A program made the position numbers and the translations under genes. From Siphonodentalium dalli (Eukaryota; Mollusca; Scaphopoda; Gadilida; Siphonodentaliidae), in NCBI GenBank assembly GCA_032622095.1, contig CP136067.1, positions 60,088,893-60,152,892 on the forward strand: a DNA stretch of 64,000 bases, written 5' to 3'. The notes below the pieces were generated by a model. That model was not told the DNA's origin, did no database searches, and saw only the letters and a program-made list of their open reading frames with translations. How positions within the stretch are numbered: position 1 is the first letter of the stretch; the number at the start of each line of letters is the position of its first letter. Shown here in pieces: positions 35,105 through 46,296 of the stretch.

Positions 35105-36240
35105 CTAATTAGTGCCCGGGCACGCCCGGGCAGGTCCGGGTGTTCTCATGGGCCCGCAGACAGTCTAATATGATGCCACATGGTAGTAGGATACAGAATA
35201 AGCATATATTTAGAAAATTGACTTGCCGTGTCGTCCACCGGCGGGTTTATTAACCATTTAAATGCCGATATTGACTAAAAGAACCCGGGAGAGCCCAGAC
35301 GGACGCATAGACCCGACCATATTATATATTGATGACTAATGGTTGCGAGGCACTTACTAAAGGTATATTGCAAATATTGACTCGCTATCTCGTTCGCGGC
35401 CGGCTTCATTAACCCCTTAAATGACGATATGTGCCAGAAGAACATGGCGCAAGCCCGGGCACGCCCGGGCAGGCCCTGGTGGTCTCATGGGCCCGCAGAC
35501 AGTCTAATATTATGTCATATGGTAGTAGGATACAGAATAAGCATATATTTTGAAAATTGACTTGCTGTGTCGTCCACCGGCGGGTTTATTAACCCTCTAA
35601 ATATCGATATTAACTAAAAGAACCCGGGAGAGACCGGACGGACACAGAAACCTGATAATATTATATATTGATGACTAATGGTAGCGAGGCACTTACTAAA
35701 GGTATATTGCAAATATTGACTCGCTATCTCGTTCGCCGCCGGCTTCATTAACCCCTTAAATAACGATGTGCGCCAGAAGAACGCGGCAAGCCCGGGCAAG
35801 CCCGGACAGGCCCTGGCTGCCTCCTGAACCCGCGGACAGTCTAATATGATTCCGTACGGTAGTAGGATTCTGAATAAGCATGTAAATTTACTTGCTGTGT
35901 CATCAACCGGCGGGTTTATTAACACTTTAAATGCCGATATTAACTTAAAGAACCCGGGAGAGCCTCGACTGACACAGCGACCCGATCATATTATATATTG
36001 ATGAATAATGGGATCGAGGCACTTACTAAAGGTATATTGCAAATATTGACTCGCTATTTCGTTCGCGGCCGGCTTTATTAATCCCTTAAATGACGATCTG
36101 CACCAAGAGAGCACGGGAAAGCCCGGGCAAGTCCGGGCAGGCCCTGATGGTCTCATGGGCCCGCGGACAGTCTAATATGATGTCGTATGGTAGTAGGATA
36201 TATACAGAATAAGCATAGATTATGAAAATTGACTTCCCAG
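35105..36240 (+). repeat. Foldback left arm: about 335-bp tandem units
   Basis: The CCCGC(A/G)GACAGTCTAAT landmark is near 35153, 35492, 35829 and 36160, giving periods of 339, 337 and 331. Confidence 0.85.
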
Positions 36241-36450
36241 AATGTAAATCGAGATTATAGTGTTTTAATTGATATTCATAATCCTCTATAATCTATGTTG
36301 GCTTCATACATATAATCAGTCATAAAATAACACAGAGCAATTCAGTTATATTCTCTAACATTATTCGCAAAGTATTCTGCTTTCAAACTTCCCTGGAACC
36401 AAATTCAATCAATAGGCAAATAATATATTCTAAAACAAAATATGGTAATC

Positions 36451-36958
36451 AGACATTTCCCCACCGGACATTTCCCCAACCTCTCAGAAAGTGGCAAAGG
36501 GGCATTTACCCAATCGGACATTTACCAACCGGACATTTCCCCACTTACTCAATGCGGACATTTACCCACCGGACTTTTCCCCACCCGAATTGTTGACTTT
36601 ATTTTTGAAATAAGCATGACCGTCGACACATAATGTGTCACCACCACGATTGTTCTTAATCAATTCCATGATTGAAAGTGAAGATATGATTCCATGATAA
36701 CTGATAAATGTTTTTCAAAACATTACATCGGTTGAGTTGACATGACATGAGATGGCCTCAATGTCCAGGCTTCACTGACCACTCAAAACATCCTTTGATG
36801 TCTGCGATAAAGGATGTAGCATAAACTATTTTATTAGCAGGGCGGGGAAATGTCCGGTGGGTAAATGTCTTAGTGGGTAAATGTCTGGGTGGGTAACTGT
36901 CCGGGTGGAGAAATGTCCGCTTTTGAAAGTGGGTCATGTCCCGTGCAGAAATGTCAGG
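36451..36958. mobile_element. Nested foldback of about 16-bp GGACATTTCCCCACC repeats
   Basis: 36451-36592 holds repeated (C)GGACATTT(C/A)CCCACC; 36841-36958 holds the same motif inverted, GGTGGGTAAATGTCC / GGGGAAATGTCCGG. The two blocks flank about 250 bp of unrelated sequence, forming a small foldback inside the larger element. Confidence 0.75.
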
Positions 36959-37409
36959 GATTCAAAAATATATCGACCGACAAGTTCAAATTCGCAGGGC
37001 CAGTCCTTGTAAATAATAATAAAAAACATCAGAATGACCATCTAAGAGCGATTGTATGACGGCGGTTCACAATTTTTTCAACTGTGAAGTGCATGCTTTA
37101 AATTTAAAGAGTAATTCTTTTTTTATATACATACTGTTGGACGTGTTACGTGGCGGTGAGCAAATTTTTCGACTGCATTGGGGGTTAAATTAAGTTTTTC
37201 ACAAAAAAATATGCGGTTGTATATAGGAACGTATAAAGGATGGCCAATAATGCCGCCAATTCCTGATCGAGTGGGCACCAATATTATAAATGAACCCGCC
37301 GTGAACGATATATAACGGCAGTAAATGTTCATACCAGCCACCCTACCGCCATAAGGCATCACACTATACCGATCACTGGTCCATGGTGCCACCCGGACTT
37401 CCCCGAGCT

Positions 37410-38117
37410 TTCTCGTGATCGGGCTTTTTGCGCATGTTCTTCTGGCGCATATCGTCATTTAAGGGGTTAATGAAGCCGGCCGCGAACGAGATAGCGAGTC
37501 AATATTTGCAATATATACCTTTAATAAGTGCCTCGCTACCATTAGTCATCAATATATAATATGGTCGGGTCTATGCGTCCGTCTGGGCTCTCCCGGGTTC
37601 TTTTAGTCAATATCGGCATTTAAATGGTTAATAAACCCGCCGGTGGACGACACAGCAAGTCAATTTTCTTAATATATGCTTATTCTGTATCCTACTACCA
37701 TATGGCATCATATTAGACTGTCTGCGGGCCCATGAGACCACCAAGACCTGCCCGGGCGTGCCCGGGCTTGTGCCATGTTCTTCTGGCGCATATCGTCATT
37801 TAAGGGGTTAATGAAGCCGGCCGCGAACGAGATAGCGAGTCAATATTTGCAATATATACCTTTAGTAAGTGCCTCGCTACCATTAGTCATCAATATATAA
37901 TATGGTCGGGTCTATGCGTCCGTCTGTGCTCTCCCGGGTTCTTTTAGTCAATATCGGCATTTAAATGGTTAATAAACCCGCCGGTGGACGACACAGCAAG
38001 TCAATTTTCCTAATATATGCTTATTCTGTATCCTACTACCATATGGCATCATATTAGACTGTCTGCGGGCCCATGAGACCACCAAGACCTGCCCGGGCGT
38101 GCCCGGGCACTAATTAG
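37410..38117 (-). repeat. Foldback right arm: about 340-bp tandem units, inverted
   Basis: The landmark GTCTGCGGGCCCATGAGACC occurs at about 37720 and 38061 (period 341). The two copies are nearly identical to each other, more so than the left-arm copies are to one another. Confidence 0.85.
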
Positions 38118-38125
38118 TCACACCG

Positions 38126-38133
38126 GACATAAC
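38126..38133. repeat. Right 8-bp target-site duplication GACATAAC
   Basis: Matches 35089-35096 exactly. Confidence 0.75.
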
Positions 38134-38559
38134 ATATTATTTTTTTCCTCGATTTCTGTTTACTCTTTTCAGTCTCAAAACTTATTAGGATTAATGTTAG
38201 TTAACATCCATTTTACTTCAAAAAGTCAGTACTTAGTATATTGTTGTAAAAAAAATTCACCATAAGTCCATTCACACTCAGAATCATGGACAAAAATTGC
38301 AAAAGCAATCACTGTCATATCAAACTGAACAATTCACATATACAACCTGTATCATAAGATAGGATTAAGGTGCCAATAAGATGTAACTTACGGCATGACA
38401 AATGAGTGTGAAATAACGTTCACTTGATTCACATTCTTGTGCGGTACTGTATTTAGTACAATTCCACAACATTGTGATTGACTGAAATACATGCATACAA
38501 TTTGCATTAATGGGTCTGGATGGCGTGTAATAAAATTTATTGCAAACCATGTCGGTGAG
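38134..38559. other. No gene recognised
   Basis: AT-rich spacer between the foldback element and the next MITE. Confidence 0.45.
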
Positions 38560-38979
38560 TAAGGGTACGTTCACACACTGGCAAGTTTGCACAGCATGGT
38601 TTGTAGGCATTTTGTCGTAGAAAACCATATGGTACCATAATATGAACGGAAACAAGCACATAAAGTGCATCTGTGCCACAGCTAACTACGTGCGAAGTAA
38701 AATCTCTGTATTTCCACTACTAACGATGCTACTGTAATTTGCCTGTAAATATCATGCAACTATTCCGTAAGAATAAATCATACAGGTATTTGAAGGCAAA
38801 TTCCAATAGCACTGTTACAAGTGGAATTAGATAAATGTTTCTTCTCATGTCTTTCGCTTTGGTAAATATGCATGTTATGTGCACGGTTCCGTTCACATTC
38901 TGGCACCATGTGGTTTTATATTACGAAATGCCCGCAAAAACATACCGTGCAAACTTGCCAGCCTATGAACGTAGCCTAA
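38560..38979. mobile_element. hAT-like MITE with long inverted arms
   Basis: The left end TAAGGGTACGTTCACACACT, then GGCAAGTTTGCAC, is mirrored at the right (GTGCAAACTTGCCAGCC, TGAACGTAGCCTAA). The arms continue inwards through AAAACCATATGGTACCA and ATGAACGGAA against TTCCGTTCACATT and CACCATGTGGTTTT, about 120 bp per arm. The possible 8-bp duplication (TCGGTGAG / GCGGTAAA) matches only 5 of 8, so the hAT assignment rests on the TIR style. Confidence 0.6.
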
Positions 38980-40371
38980 GCGGTAAACAGTCCGGACATT
39001 TCACATTTACAACATTTGTTCAAATTTAATTAGTGCACAACAGAATTCAGCAAGGTGATTCACCAAAATGTATATGTAATAAATGCTTAAATTTTATATG
39101 GATGATGCCATGTAATAGCAAGAAAAGAAAGTTTCATAAATATTATACAAGTTAATAACTCAAGTCAAGCTTATAATATATAAAGAGAATAATATACATT
39201 AAATCAGATTAAGTGGTGAAAATTAATGTTGCTTCTTGTTAATCAGCTTGCTCCTATGTCAGTTTAGGTGTTCTATTCCAGTGGAGCTCAACGATTCTTG
39301 CAGTTTTAGATCTAACAGATTTTTACTTCAGCTATTTTTGAACAGATTCCGACTCTATTTAGAATTTTAAAACGGTTGGCAGCATTTTAGCAGAGAAAAA
39401 GAACTGTATTGACAGAACCGATGAGTGATGAGTTCATTTTTCTTCAGATACCAAATTTAAATAATCGCCATATTTTATATTTTAGTTACTGGGCCAGAAA
39501 CTCCGTAGTTAAGAAATTACTCCAACTCTTTTCCGATTACATGGTCAGATCAGGATCTAACACATATTTATGTTCCGACTCTAACTTGATCAATACATTG
39601 ATACGTTAACAGTCACAAGTCAGATAGAAGGAGAAAATATGTGATATATTTTTAATATAGTTATATGTCTGTTTGTCCCCTATTGAAATTAGGGGTAAGC
39701 TATCAGTAGGGGCTCCAAATGGGTCTAACGTGGGTATTTTATGGGGACATTAACCGGTTTATTATTTATGAAGTTGCCAAAGTAACGGTGTCGGAGTTGG
39801 GATCGGGGATGGGATGCCAGAAAAATATTTTTCCACAAATTCCCACCAACCCTTTATATATAAGCAGATCCGACTTATATGTAGGCATCTCCGTGGTTCT
39901 AGGATCATCGGAGTCAGTTAGTCGAGGCGGAGATTATGGTTGTGGTCGGGTCACAAAATTGATTTGGAATTTTGATGGAGTTTTGGCTGGATAAGGTTGG
40001 AAGGGGTTCCAACCCGAGATTGACAAAAACCGGGGACCAATTGCCAAGCTTTGTCTCAGCTGTGGGATACATGTATGTGACATTCATCGTTCGATGAAAA
40101 TATCAATAGATAGCAATGGAAATATAAAACTTAGCCAGTACCTCCGCCCATTCATTCTCATATGTTACAATTGTACACAGACATCACCATTATTTTTGAG
40201 ACAGTGGCGGGGGCAGGAGTGGGGGTCGACATCGGGCAGGGCGCTATATATAACAACTAGCAGATTAGCCCGCCACTGGCGGGATTGGTCCCATGGCTTT
40301 GGTCGATCCATTAATTTTTGTTTTTCAAGGTAACCCCGCACAGGCACGCCGACAGCATGCTATCATTTGCG
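38980..40371. other. No gene recognised
   Basis: Open frames at 39409-39609 and 39719-39994 have no recognisable domain. From about 39840 some phrases (AATTCCCACCAA, GGCATCTCCGTGGTTCTAGG) loosely resemble the 11.7-kb repeat family. Confidence 0.4.
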
Positions 40372-40876
40372 GGTATCCGTTTCAAGGTCATGTTGGGTGG
40401 ACAAAATAACCCGACAAAAATATTCCCCGTCCCGAGTTGACCATACATAACAAATTTCACGTCGATGTCACCACTGACGACCGAGATATCGCCCAGGTTC
40501 ATTTGTGGGTACCCGTTTCAATGTCAAGGTCACCTCAGGCGGACAAACTGACCCGACGAAAATCTCCCCCGTCCCTTGGAAGCCCTAAGTACGAAATTTC
40601 GTCTCGATATCGCCAGTTTCCAGGACGGTCGATTGAGCCGTATTTATACTCGTGTATATAAACGCTCTTTAACAACGACACCGCAGATACGAACGCTCTT
40701 TAATCATTAACCCATCAATGGCAGTTGAAGGGTGAAGGAGTGGTCACACGGGCTCGCGAATGGTCCGAGTGCATTGCCTGTGGGTTTTACCCTTACACAG
40801 CAAGTTTGGGTTCAATCGGCCCAGCAGTTCTCGAGTCTATAGCGGACATATATACGGAAGTCTCAAAATATATAGA
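40372..40876 (-). mobile_element. Helitron-like element (minus), 5' end at 40876, 3' end not found
   Basis: On the minus strand the segment starts A|TCTATATATTTTGAGACTTC, the same terminal style as the 19-24 kb array. It contains modules shared with 44690-44946 (ACGCTCTTTA and a Ser/Gly-neutral GC-rich block). A roughly 137-bp direct repeat (CCGTTTCAA(T)GGTCA, GACCCGACGAAAAT) lies at 40372-40650. I could not locate the CTAG end. Confidence 0.4.
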
Positions 40877-42540
40877 TTAATAAATATTTATTTTCTAAAT
40901 ATATGTCTGGATATCTAGATAACTCAACCCAAAGGGACTTTGCGGTTTTGCGAAGTTTCAAGAATTACATATTCAGTGATTGTGATTGGTGGGAAGGCGA
41001 AAGTTCATGATTTTGGGGCCGTCTGGAATCATGGATGATGTTCAGCACGGAAAAGTTTTGCTTATCAACGTCCGATTCAGGGTAGCAAGAACAAAACAAC
41101 ATATAGCGACAACTGTTTAACCCGCGGGTATTCATTCTAGTTAAATAATACAATAATTAAAGCTATGGGGGAACTCCATTATATGCCTTTCATATACAAT
41201 GTCACATGATATTCTGATGAATTACATATAGGCCAACATTATTCTGTAAAGCATGCCTATATATGTTACACTTATTATGGGCACTTTCCATATACATTGT
41301 ATACTTACATATCCAGGTATCGAGGTCTATCGCTGCATGATAATTGCTCAATTTTGTTGATTCGATGTTTCAGCGGTTCCCTGGCGTGGTGATATGTGTG
41401 CGCAACGGGTGTTTTGTCGCTTTCCGCGGTTCCCTCGCGTGGTGATCTGTGGCGTAAACCAGATGTTTTGTCGCTTTCGGAGGTTTCCGCGTTTGGCGGA
41501 TTCCATTTAGCGTAGACGTGACCAAACGTTAACACGGTGGAAAACATTTATTTCCTTCCAACCTGCGAATAACTGCGTTCTAATCTGGTAACAGTATATA
41601 TATATAATGTTATATGAATTGCGCACGTACTAAGAGCAGAAACTCTATATGGATTTGTATACAACTACCAATATATATGGAGATCCTGTAGTCAGAAATT
41701 GAGATTAAAATATAACCACGATAAAAGCAATGTAGTCATATTTAATGAACCACCTTCCATACAAATTCCGAGAAGCAGTATGGAGTATAAAATAATCATC
41801 CACCCTCTGCCTTCACACACTTAGCTTCCTTAAGAATCAGTTCAAATCGCGATACGGTCACACGAATGTTTCCGACGTTCATCAGGCAATAACTTGAGTC
41901 GACCACTTCATAAAAAGCGATGAACACATACGTCACTCCAAGCCGACCGTGTGCACGTGCTCCGTGCGTGGTGTCCACTTCACAAAAAGCGATGAAATTA
42001 TAAGAAATGACTTGCAGATCGATTGGGGTCGTTGGTTTTGACCGGCAGAGTTCGTCGTGAATCATTTTATCATTTATTACTTTATAATTCTTGGCAATTA
42101 CGCAATTAACATTATATAATTCTTGGCAATTACGCAATTAACATTCCCATATCCCATTTGCACATAACCATATAGCTCACTGCCAATCCCACCTATCTGT
42201 CTAGCATCTAGAAGCTACCCTCAACATTAACTTGAATTTTTTAGAAATCGCCAAAACACTGGCTCGAGCCTGGACCCAAAAACATGGGACAGTTATGTCC
42301 TAAAATATCTGTCAACGAAATCGAACATGCAATCCTTTTATTGTTTCGCCTTTGCCGAAACATGAATCGAAATATGGTTCAACCACATATAGAGTATTTT
42401 GGTATACCTTGTTTCTTACAAGTTATTGTCAACTTGAACGGTTCATGTATAATTTGTTGTCGCAACTGTGTTGTAAAGGAGTCATCAGGCGTGAGGCCAT
42501 TTTGACTGAATTAACGATAGCACAGTATTTATATGTTAAA
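40877..42540. other. No gene; several short duplications
   Basis: Duplicated phrases: GCGGTTCCCT(G/C)GCGTGGTGAT at about 41371 and 41418; ACTTCA(T/C)AAAAAGCGATGAA at about 41906 and 41967; a 33-bp tandem duplication TATAATTCTTGGCAATTACG near 42080-42145. No coding support. Confidence 0.5.
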
Positions 42541-42580
42541 CCATGCGCACGGATTAATAATTAGTAATCCGTGCGCACGG
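42541..42580. repeat. 40-bp palindrome
   Basis: CC(A/G)TGCGCACGGATTA, an 8-nt centre, then TAATCCGTGCGCACGG. Confidence 0.8.
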
Positions 42581-42664
42581 ATTATACAAAATATTTACCA
42601 TGTCACCTCCCGGGCTTCATAATATTGAAATTTTGTCATGGAAGCGCAGAAAACTGTTTTCAAG

Positions 42665-43325
42665 CAGGGGGGGGGGGGTAGTAACAAATTTGCAGGAAGG
42701 TATGCCGGGGTGGTGGGTGGCCCCGAGGGGCAAAACACGCGTTTTTTACACCCTCATGCAATTTTTTTACTAAAGACCATTTGTGCCCTTATATGACATT
42801 TAAACAGTTTAAAACATATTATAATAATTTATAACTGCAAAAACCCTGCAAAAACACCATATTTATGTTACTGGGACCTCATATGGGCCTTAGGAGAGAT
42901 GACATTAAGCTTATATGGCATGTTGCATATGCATGGGCAGTGGGGTGAAAACATTCCTTCCCATGCACCAATGATCACCGACACCCTTCGGAAGAAGCTT
43001 CGAGAAATGTAAAACTGAAATATATAAACTTGTCTTGGTGTAACTAAAGCCAAAATCATTGTGCGCATGGAATAAGAGCAACTGCCTCAAACATTAATGT
43101 GACTATCAATGGTTAGAATATAGCTGTTTTCACACCGTTCATCGGTGCATCAAGCCAATCAGTGAAATATTTGCATGTCTATCAACTCATATGATCTGTT
43201 ACTCTCACAACACCTAAAATATCCAAGTCTGGCATAGTGACTGTTTGACATTTATTATAACAGAGGTTGCTCCAGTAGACTAACAAAAGTGTTAAGGCAT
43301 AATGCTAGATAATTGGCTGGTTCCA
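42665..43325 (+). mobile_element. hAT-like TIR element copy 2, left part
   Basis: Starts CAGGGGGGGGGGGGTAGTAA, then TTTGCAGGAAGGTATGCCGG, matching the left end of the 15.8-kb element. The interior (GCTTCGAGAAATGTAAAACT, TATCCAAGTCTGG, GCTCCAGTAGACTAAC) follows copy 1 in order. The left flank is TTTTCAAG (42657-42664). Similarity ends at GGCTGGTT (about 43321), where unrelated repeats begin. The right end of the same element is at 46297-46723. Confidence 0.65.
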
Positions 43326-43570
43326 TGACACTTCCCGTATTTAGCAAGTTCGAGCTCAATCGGTTCGAGTCTATAAAGGACACACACATATATATGACAC
43401 TTCCCGTAGGTAGCAAGTTTGAGCTCAATCGGCATTCCCTGGAATTTCCCAGTAAATATTTAGCTAGTTTGAGCTCAATCGGTTCGAGTCTATAAAGGAC
43501 ACACTCATATATATGACACTTCCCGTAGGTAGCAAGCTTGAGCTCAATCGGCATTCCCTGGAATTTCCCA
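43326..43570 (+). repeat. 120-bp direct repeat
   Basis: ATGACACTTCCCGTAGGTAG occurs at about 43394 and 43514 and in partial form at 43325. TCGGTTCGAGTCTATAAAGG occurs at about 43360 and 43480. Confidence 0.75.
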
Positions 43571-43732
43571 GTCACCAACGCGGCGTAATTTTGGTACATA
43601 TATAGAGACCAATTGTCCATCGGCTGTCATGTGTAGTAAAGATGTGTTATAAGCCGACATTGCCGTGGGGATGCCCGTTCCTACACGCGTTTTCGATTCT
43701 ATGAAGTACCCACATATATACACACATACATA

Positions 43733-43737
<5 letters not shown>

Positions 43738-43776
<39 letters not shown>
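43738..43776. repeat. (TA)n microsatellite
   Basis: A TA run ending at the CTAG 3' terminus of the minus-strand Helitron-like element. Confidence 0.9.
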
Positions 43777-43777
<1 letters not shown>

Positions 43778-44291
43778 TAGCCGATGAGCCCGACGTTGTC
43801 CGGGCTACGTTGTCCGGGCTATTCAAAAAACAAATTTCAAGTCGATAGCTCCACCCGTTTCCGAGATCTGGTCTGCGCATGCGCGAAGCTGGCGTCGCAC
43901 GGGCTCGGCGACCCGATAAAATTCGTATCCGGGGCAAGATACATTCACATACCAAATTTCAAATCGATAGCTCCATCCGTTTCCGAGATCTCGTCTGCGC
44001 ATGCGCGAAGCTGGCGTCGCACGGGCTCGGCGACCCGATAAAATTCGTATCCTGGGCAAGATACATTCACATACCAAATTTCAAGTCGATAGCTCCACCC
44101 GTTTTCGAGATCTCGTCTGCGCATGCGCGAAGCGGGCGCCACACGGGCTCGCCAATACAACAACGACGACCGCCTGGTCAAACTACACACACGTACCAAG
44201 TTTCGTACCGATCGGTCGAGAATCGTAGATTTGTATTAATGACAGACATACAGACAGACAGACAAACAGAGGTCTTCAAAATATATATGAG

Positions 44292-44292
<1 letters not shown>
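43777..44292 (-). mobile_element. Helitron-like element on the minus strand (unit-0 type)
   Basis: On the minus strand it begins A|TCTCATATATATTTTGAAGA (44292) and ends with hairpin AGCCCGGACAACGTCGGGCT, CATCGG and CTAG (43777-43780), followed by T. Three 122-bp modules have GCGCATGCGC cores at 43875, 43997 and 44119. The microsatellite (GACA)n is near the 5' end. Architecture and ends match unit 0 at 19240-19913. The duplication of the hairpin half (CGTTGTCCGGGCTA twice) near 43793-43818 is specific to this copy. Confidence 0.7.

Positions 44293-44338
<46 letters not shown>
44293..44338. repeat. (TA)n microsatellite
   Basis: TA run at the 5' flank of the minus-strand element. Confidence 0.9.
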
Positions 44339-44339
<1 letters not shown>

Positions 44340-44619
44340 CGGAGTTCTCGTAGCTTTATAACGGTATATCTGGGGAGAAATCTGATGCTATATTCGTGAT
44401 TATCTGGGATGATTTCGGCATATACAAAGCGCGCCATCCGTGCTCGCATGGAATAAATTTCGAGCGATAACGTTTGCGTAAATACGAAATTGTGAGTGTT
44501 GGTTTGTAACCGGGATTTCTGAGAAGCATTATGCTTATAACTACCCCCCCCCCTAAGCCCTGACCTAAGTGTCATACATACTATAACAATGATGTAAGAG
44601 CTCCAATAAATCTCCCCGC
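44339..44619. other. No gene recognised
   Basis: Contains a minus-strand open frame (part of 44315-44713) without a recognisable domain, and a C9 run at about 44546. Confidence 0.4.
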
Positions 44620-44946
44620 ATAGGCAAGCACTCAATGTTCCCGTATAACTCTGCAGATGGCAATAACGTTGAATGGGAAACAGACGCTCTTTATAGAGAT
44701 GCGTCAAAAACAAACGCTCATTAAATAATCACTTGATTAACCTACGCCGTGCCTTTGCGGTGATTTGAGATTGGAGAACGGTGCTCTGAGCTTCTCAAAA
44801 CCGCGACCACGGTCGTGTCGGTGGGATTTGACACTTACATAGGAAGTTTGAGCTCAATCTTTACACGCGTTTTGGATTCTATGAAGTACCCACACACATA
44901 TATACACACATATATATATACGAAGTCTCAAAATATATAGTATAGA
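44620..44946 (-). mobile_element. Helitron-like fragment joined tail-to-head to the next element
   Basis: On the minus strand it starts TCTATACTATATATTTTGAG at 44946, immediately after the CTAG of the element at 44947-45943. Shares ACGCTCTTTA and AAGTTTGAGCTCAATC blocks with 40372-40876 and 43326-43570. The 3' end was not located; the left limit is approximate. Confidence 0.45.
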
Positions 44947-45943
44947 CTAGCCGATGAGCCCGACGTTGTCCGGGCTATTCAAAAACCAAATTTCAAGTCG
45001 ATAGCTATACCCGTTTCCGATATCTGGTCTGCGCATGCGCGAAGCTGGCGTCGCACGGGCTCGGCGACTCGATAAAATTCGTATCCGGGGCAAGATACAT
45101 TCACATAGCAACTTTCAAGTCGATAGCTCCACCCGTTTCCGAGATCTCGTCTGCGCATGCGCGAAGCTGGCGTCGCACGGGCTCGGCGATCCGATAAAAT
45201 TCGTATCCGGGGCAAGATACATTCACATAGCAAATTTAAAGTCGATAGCTCCACCCGTTTCTGATATCTCGTCTGCGCATGCGCGAAGCGGGCGCCGCAC
45301 GGGCTCGCCAATACGACAAGGTCGACCGCTTCCGGGGCAAGATACATTCACATAGCAAATTTCAAGTCGATAGCTCCACCCGTTTCCGAGATCTCGTCTG
45401 CGCATGCGCGAAGCTGGCGTCGCACGGGCTCGGCGATCCGATAAAATTCGTATCCGGGGCAAGATACATTCACATAGCAAATTTCAAGTCGATAGCTCCA
45501 CCCTTTTCCGAGATCTCGTCTGCGCATGCGCGAAGCGGGCGCCGCACGGGCTCGCCAATACGACAACGACGACCGCCTGGTCAAACTACACACAGGTACC
45601 ACATTTCGTCCCGATCGGTCCACCCGTTTCCGAGATCTGGTCTGCGTATGCGCGAAGCTGGCGTCGCACGGGCTCGGCGATCCGATAAAATTCGTATCCG
45701 GGGCAAGATACATTCACAGAGCAAATTTCAAGTCGATAGCTACACCCGTTTCCGAGATCTCGTCTGCGCATGCACTGGGAAGGGAGAAGCGGTGATCGGA
45801 GCTTCTCCAAAACGCGACAACGACCGTGTCCGTGAGATTTTACCCCTAGATAGGAAGTTTGGTCTCGATCGGTGGAGAATCGTAGATTTGTATAAATGAC
45901 AGACAGACAAACAGATAGATTGTATCAAAATATATAAGAGAGA
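44947..45943 (-). mobile_element. Helitron-like element on the minus strand, seven modules
   Basis: On the minus strand it begins A|TCTCTCTTATATATTTTGAT at 45943 and ends with the same hairpin, CATCGG and CTAG at 44947-44950. Seven modules are seen through GCGCATGCGC cores (45031, 45153, 45275, 45400, 45522, 45644 and 45765, the last two with one change each); spacings are 122, 122, 125, 122, 122 and 121. (GACA)n lies near the 5' end, as in unit 0. Confidence 0.7.
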
Positions 45944-45990
45944 TATGTAAATTAGATAGATTGCATCAAAATATATAAGAGAGATATGTA
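45924..45990. repeat. Tandem duplication of a Helitron-like 5' terminus
   Basis: AGATTG(T/C)ATCAAAATATATAA then GAGAGATATGTAAATTA occurs twice in a row, and a third partial copy is at about 46103-46130 (AGATTGTATCAAAATATATA). Confidence 0.75.
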
Positions 45991-45995
45991 AATTA

Positions 45996-46296
45996 TCTAC
46001 ACACCATTACTGGTGTTTGTCAAAGTTTAGTGGGGTATATCAATACTCATTCACGATCATATCATTGAGGTCCGGAGGATGTGGGTTATCTCTCGAATAC
46101 AGATTGTATCAAAATATATAGGAGAGATTAAAACAATATATATAAATCAAAATGTTTCAATGACCAAATGTGCTTGACGCGCACAAAGTGGCTGCCGCTA
46201 AGTCTAAGATCAAAATGTGTGCGAAGTCCAACAAAGGGGGCCACATGTATCTCCGATGCTGAATATAGGCTCCCAAAAGGAGCCTATTTCAGCTAG
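45996..46296 (+). mobile_element. Small Helitron-like candidate on the plus strand
   Basis: The 3' end is strong: a perfect 9-bp-stem hairpin ATAGGCTCC/GGAGCCTAT, then TTCAG, then CTAG (46293-46296), followed by T. A possible 5' end, A|TCTACACACCATTACTGG, is at 45996. Length about 301 bp, with no coding capacity. The 5' boundary is the weaker half. Confidence 0.45.

Larger units (their letters stand above)
35097..38125. mobile_element. 3.0-kb foldback element with tandem-repeat inverted arms
   Basis: The ends GGGTGTGACTAATTAGTGCC and GGCACTAATTAGTCACACCG are inverted repeats, flanked by a perfect 8-bp duplication. The left arm (about 35105-36240) is 3.4 tandem copies of a roughly 335-bp unit; the right arm (about 37410-38117) is 2 copies of the same unit in reverse orientation. 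Unit landmarks: GCCCGGGCACGCCCGGGC, GGGCCCGCAGACAGTCTAAT, GGCGGGTTTATTAACC, AACCCGGGAGAG, GACTCGCTATCTCGTTCGCG. The middle (36240-37410) has no transposase. Long inverted arms built of tandem repeats are the hallmark of foldback (FB)-type elements; the 8-bp duplication and GGG end would also fit a MULE- or hAT-related mobiliser. Superfamily is not decided. Confidence 0.8.

Noticed and set aside
43785-43825. Hammerhead-ribozyme-like string CCGATGAGCCCG...
   Set aside because: It resembles CUGAUGAG plus stem II, but the GAAA core and a matching stem I/III are absent. The same bases are explained as a Helitron 3' hairpin.
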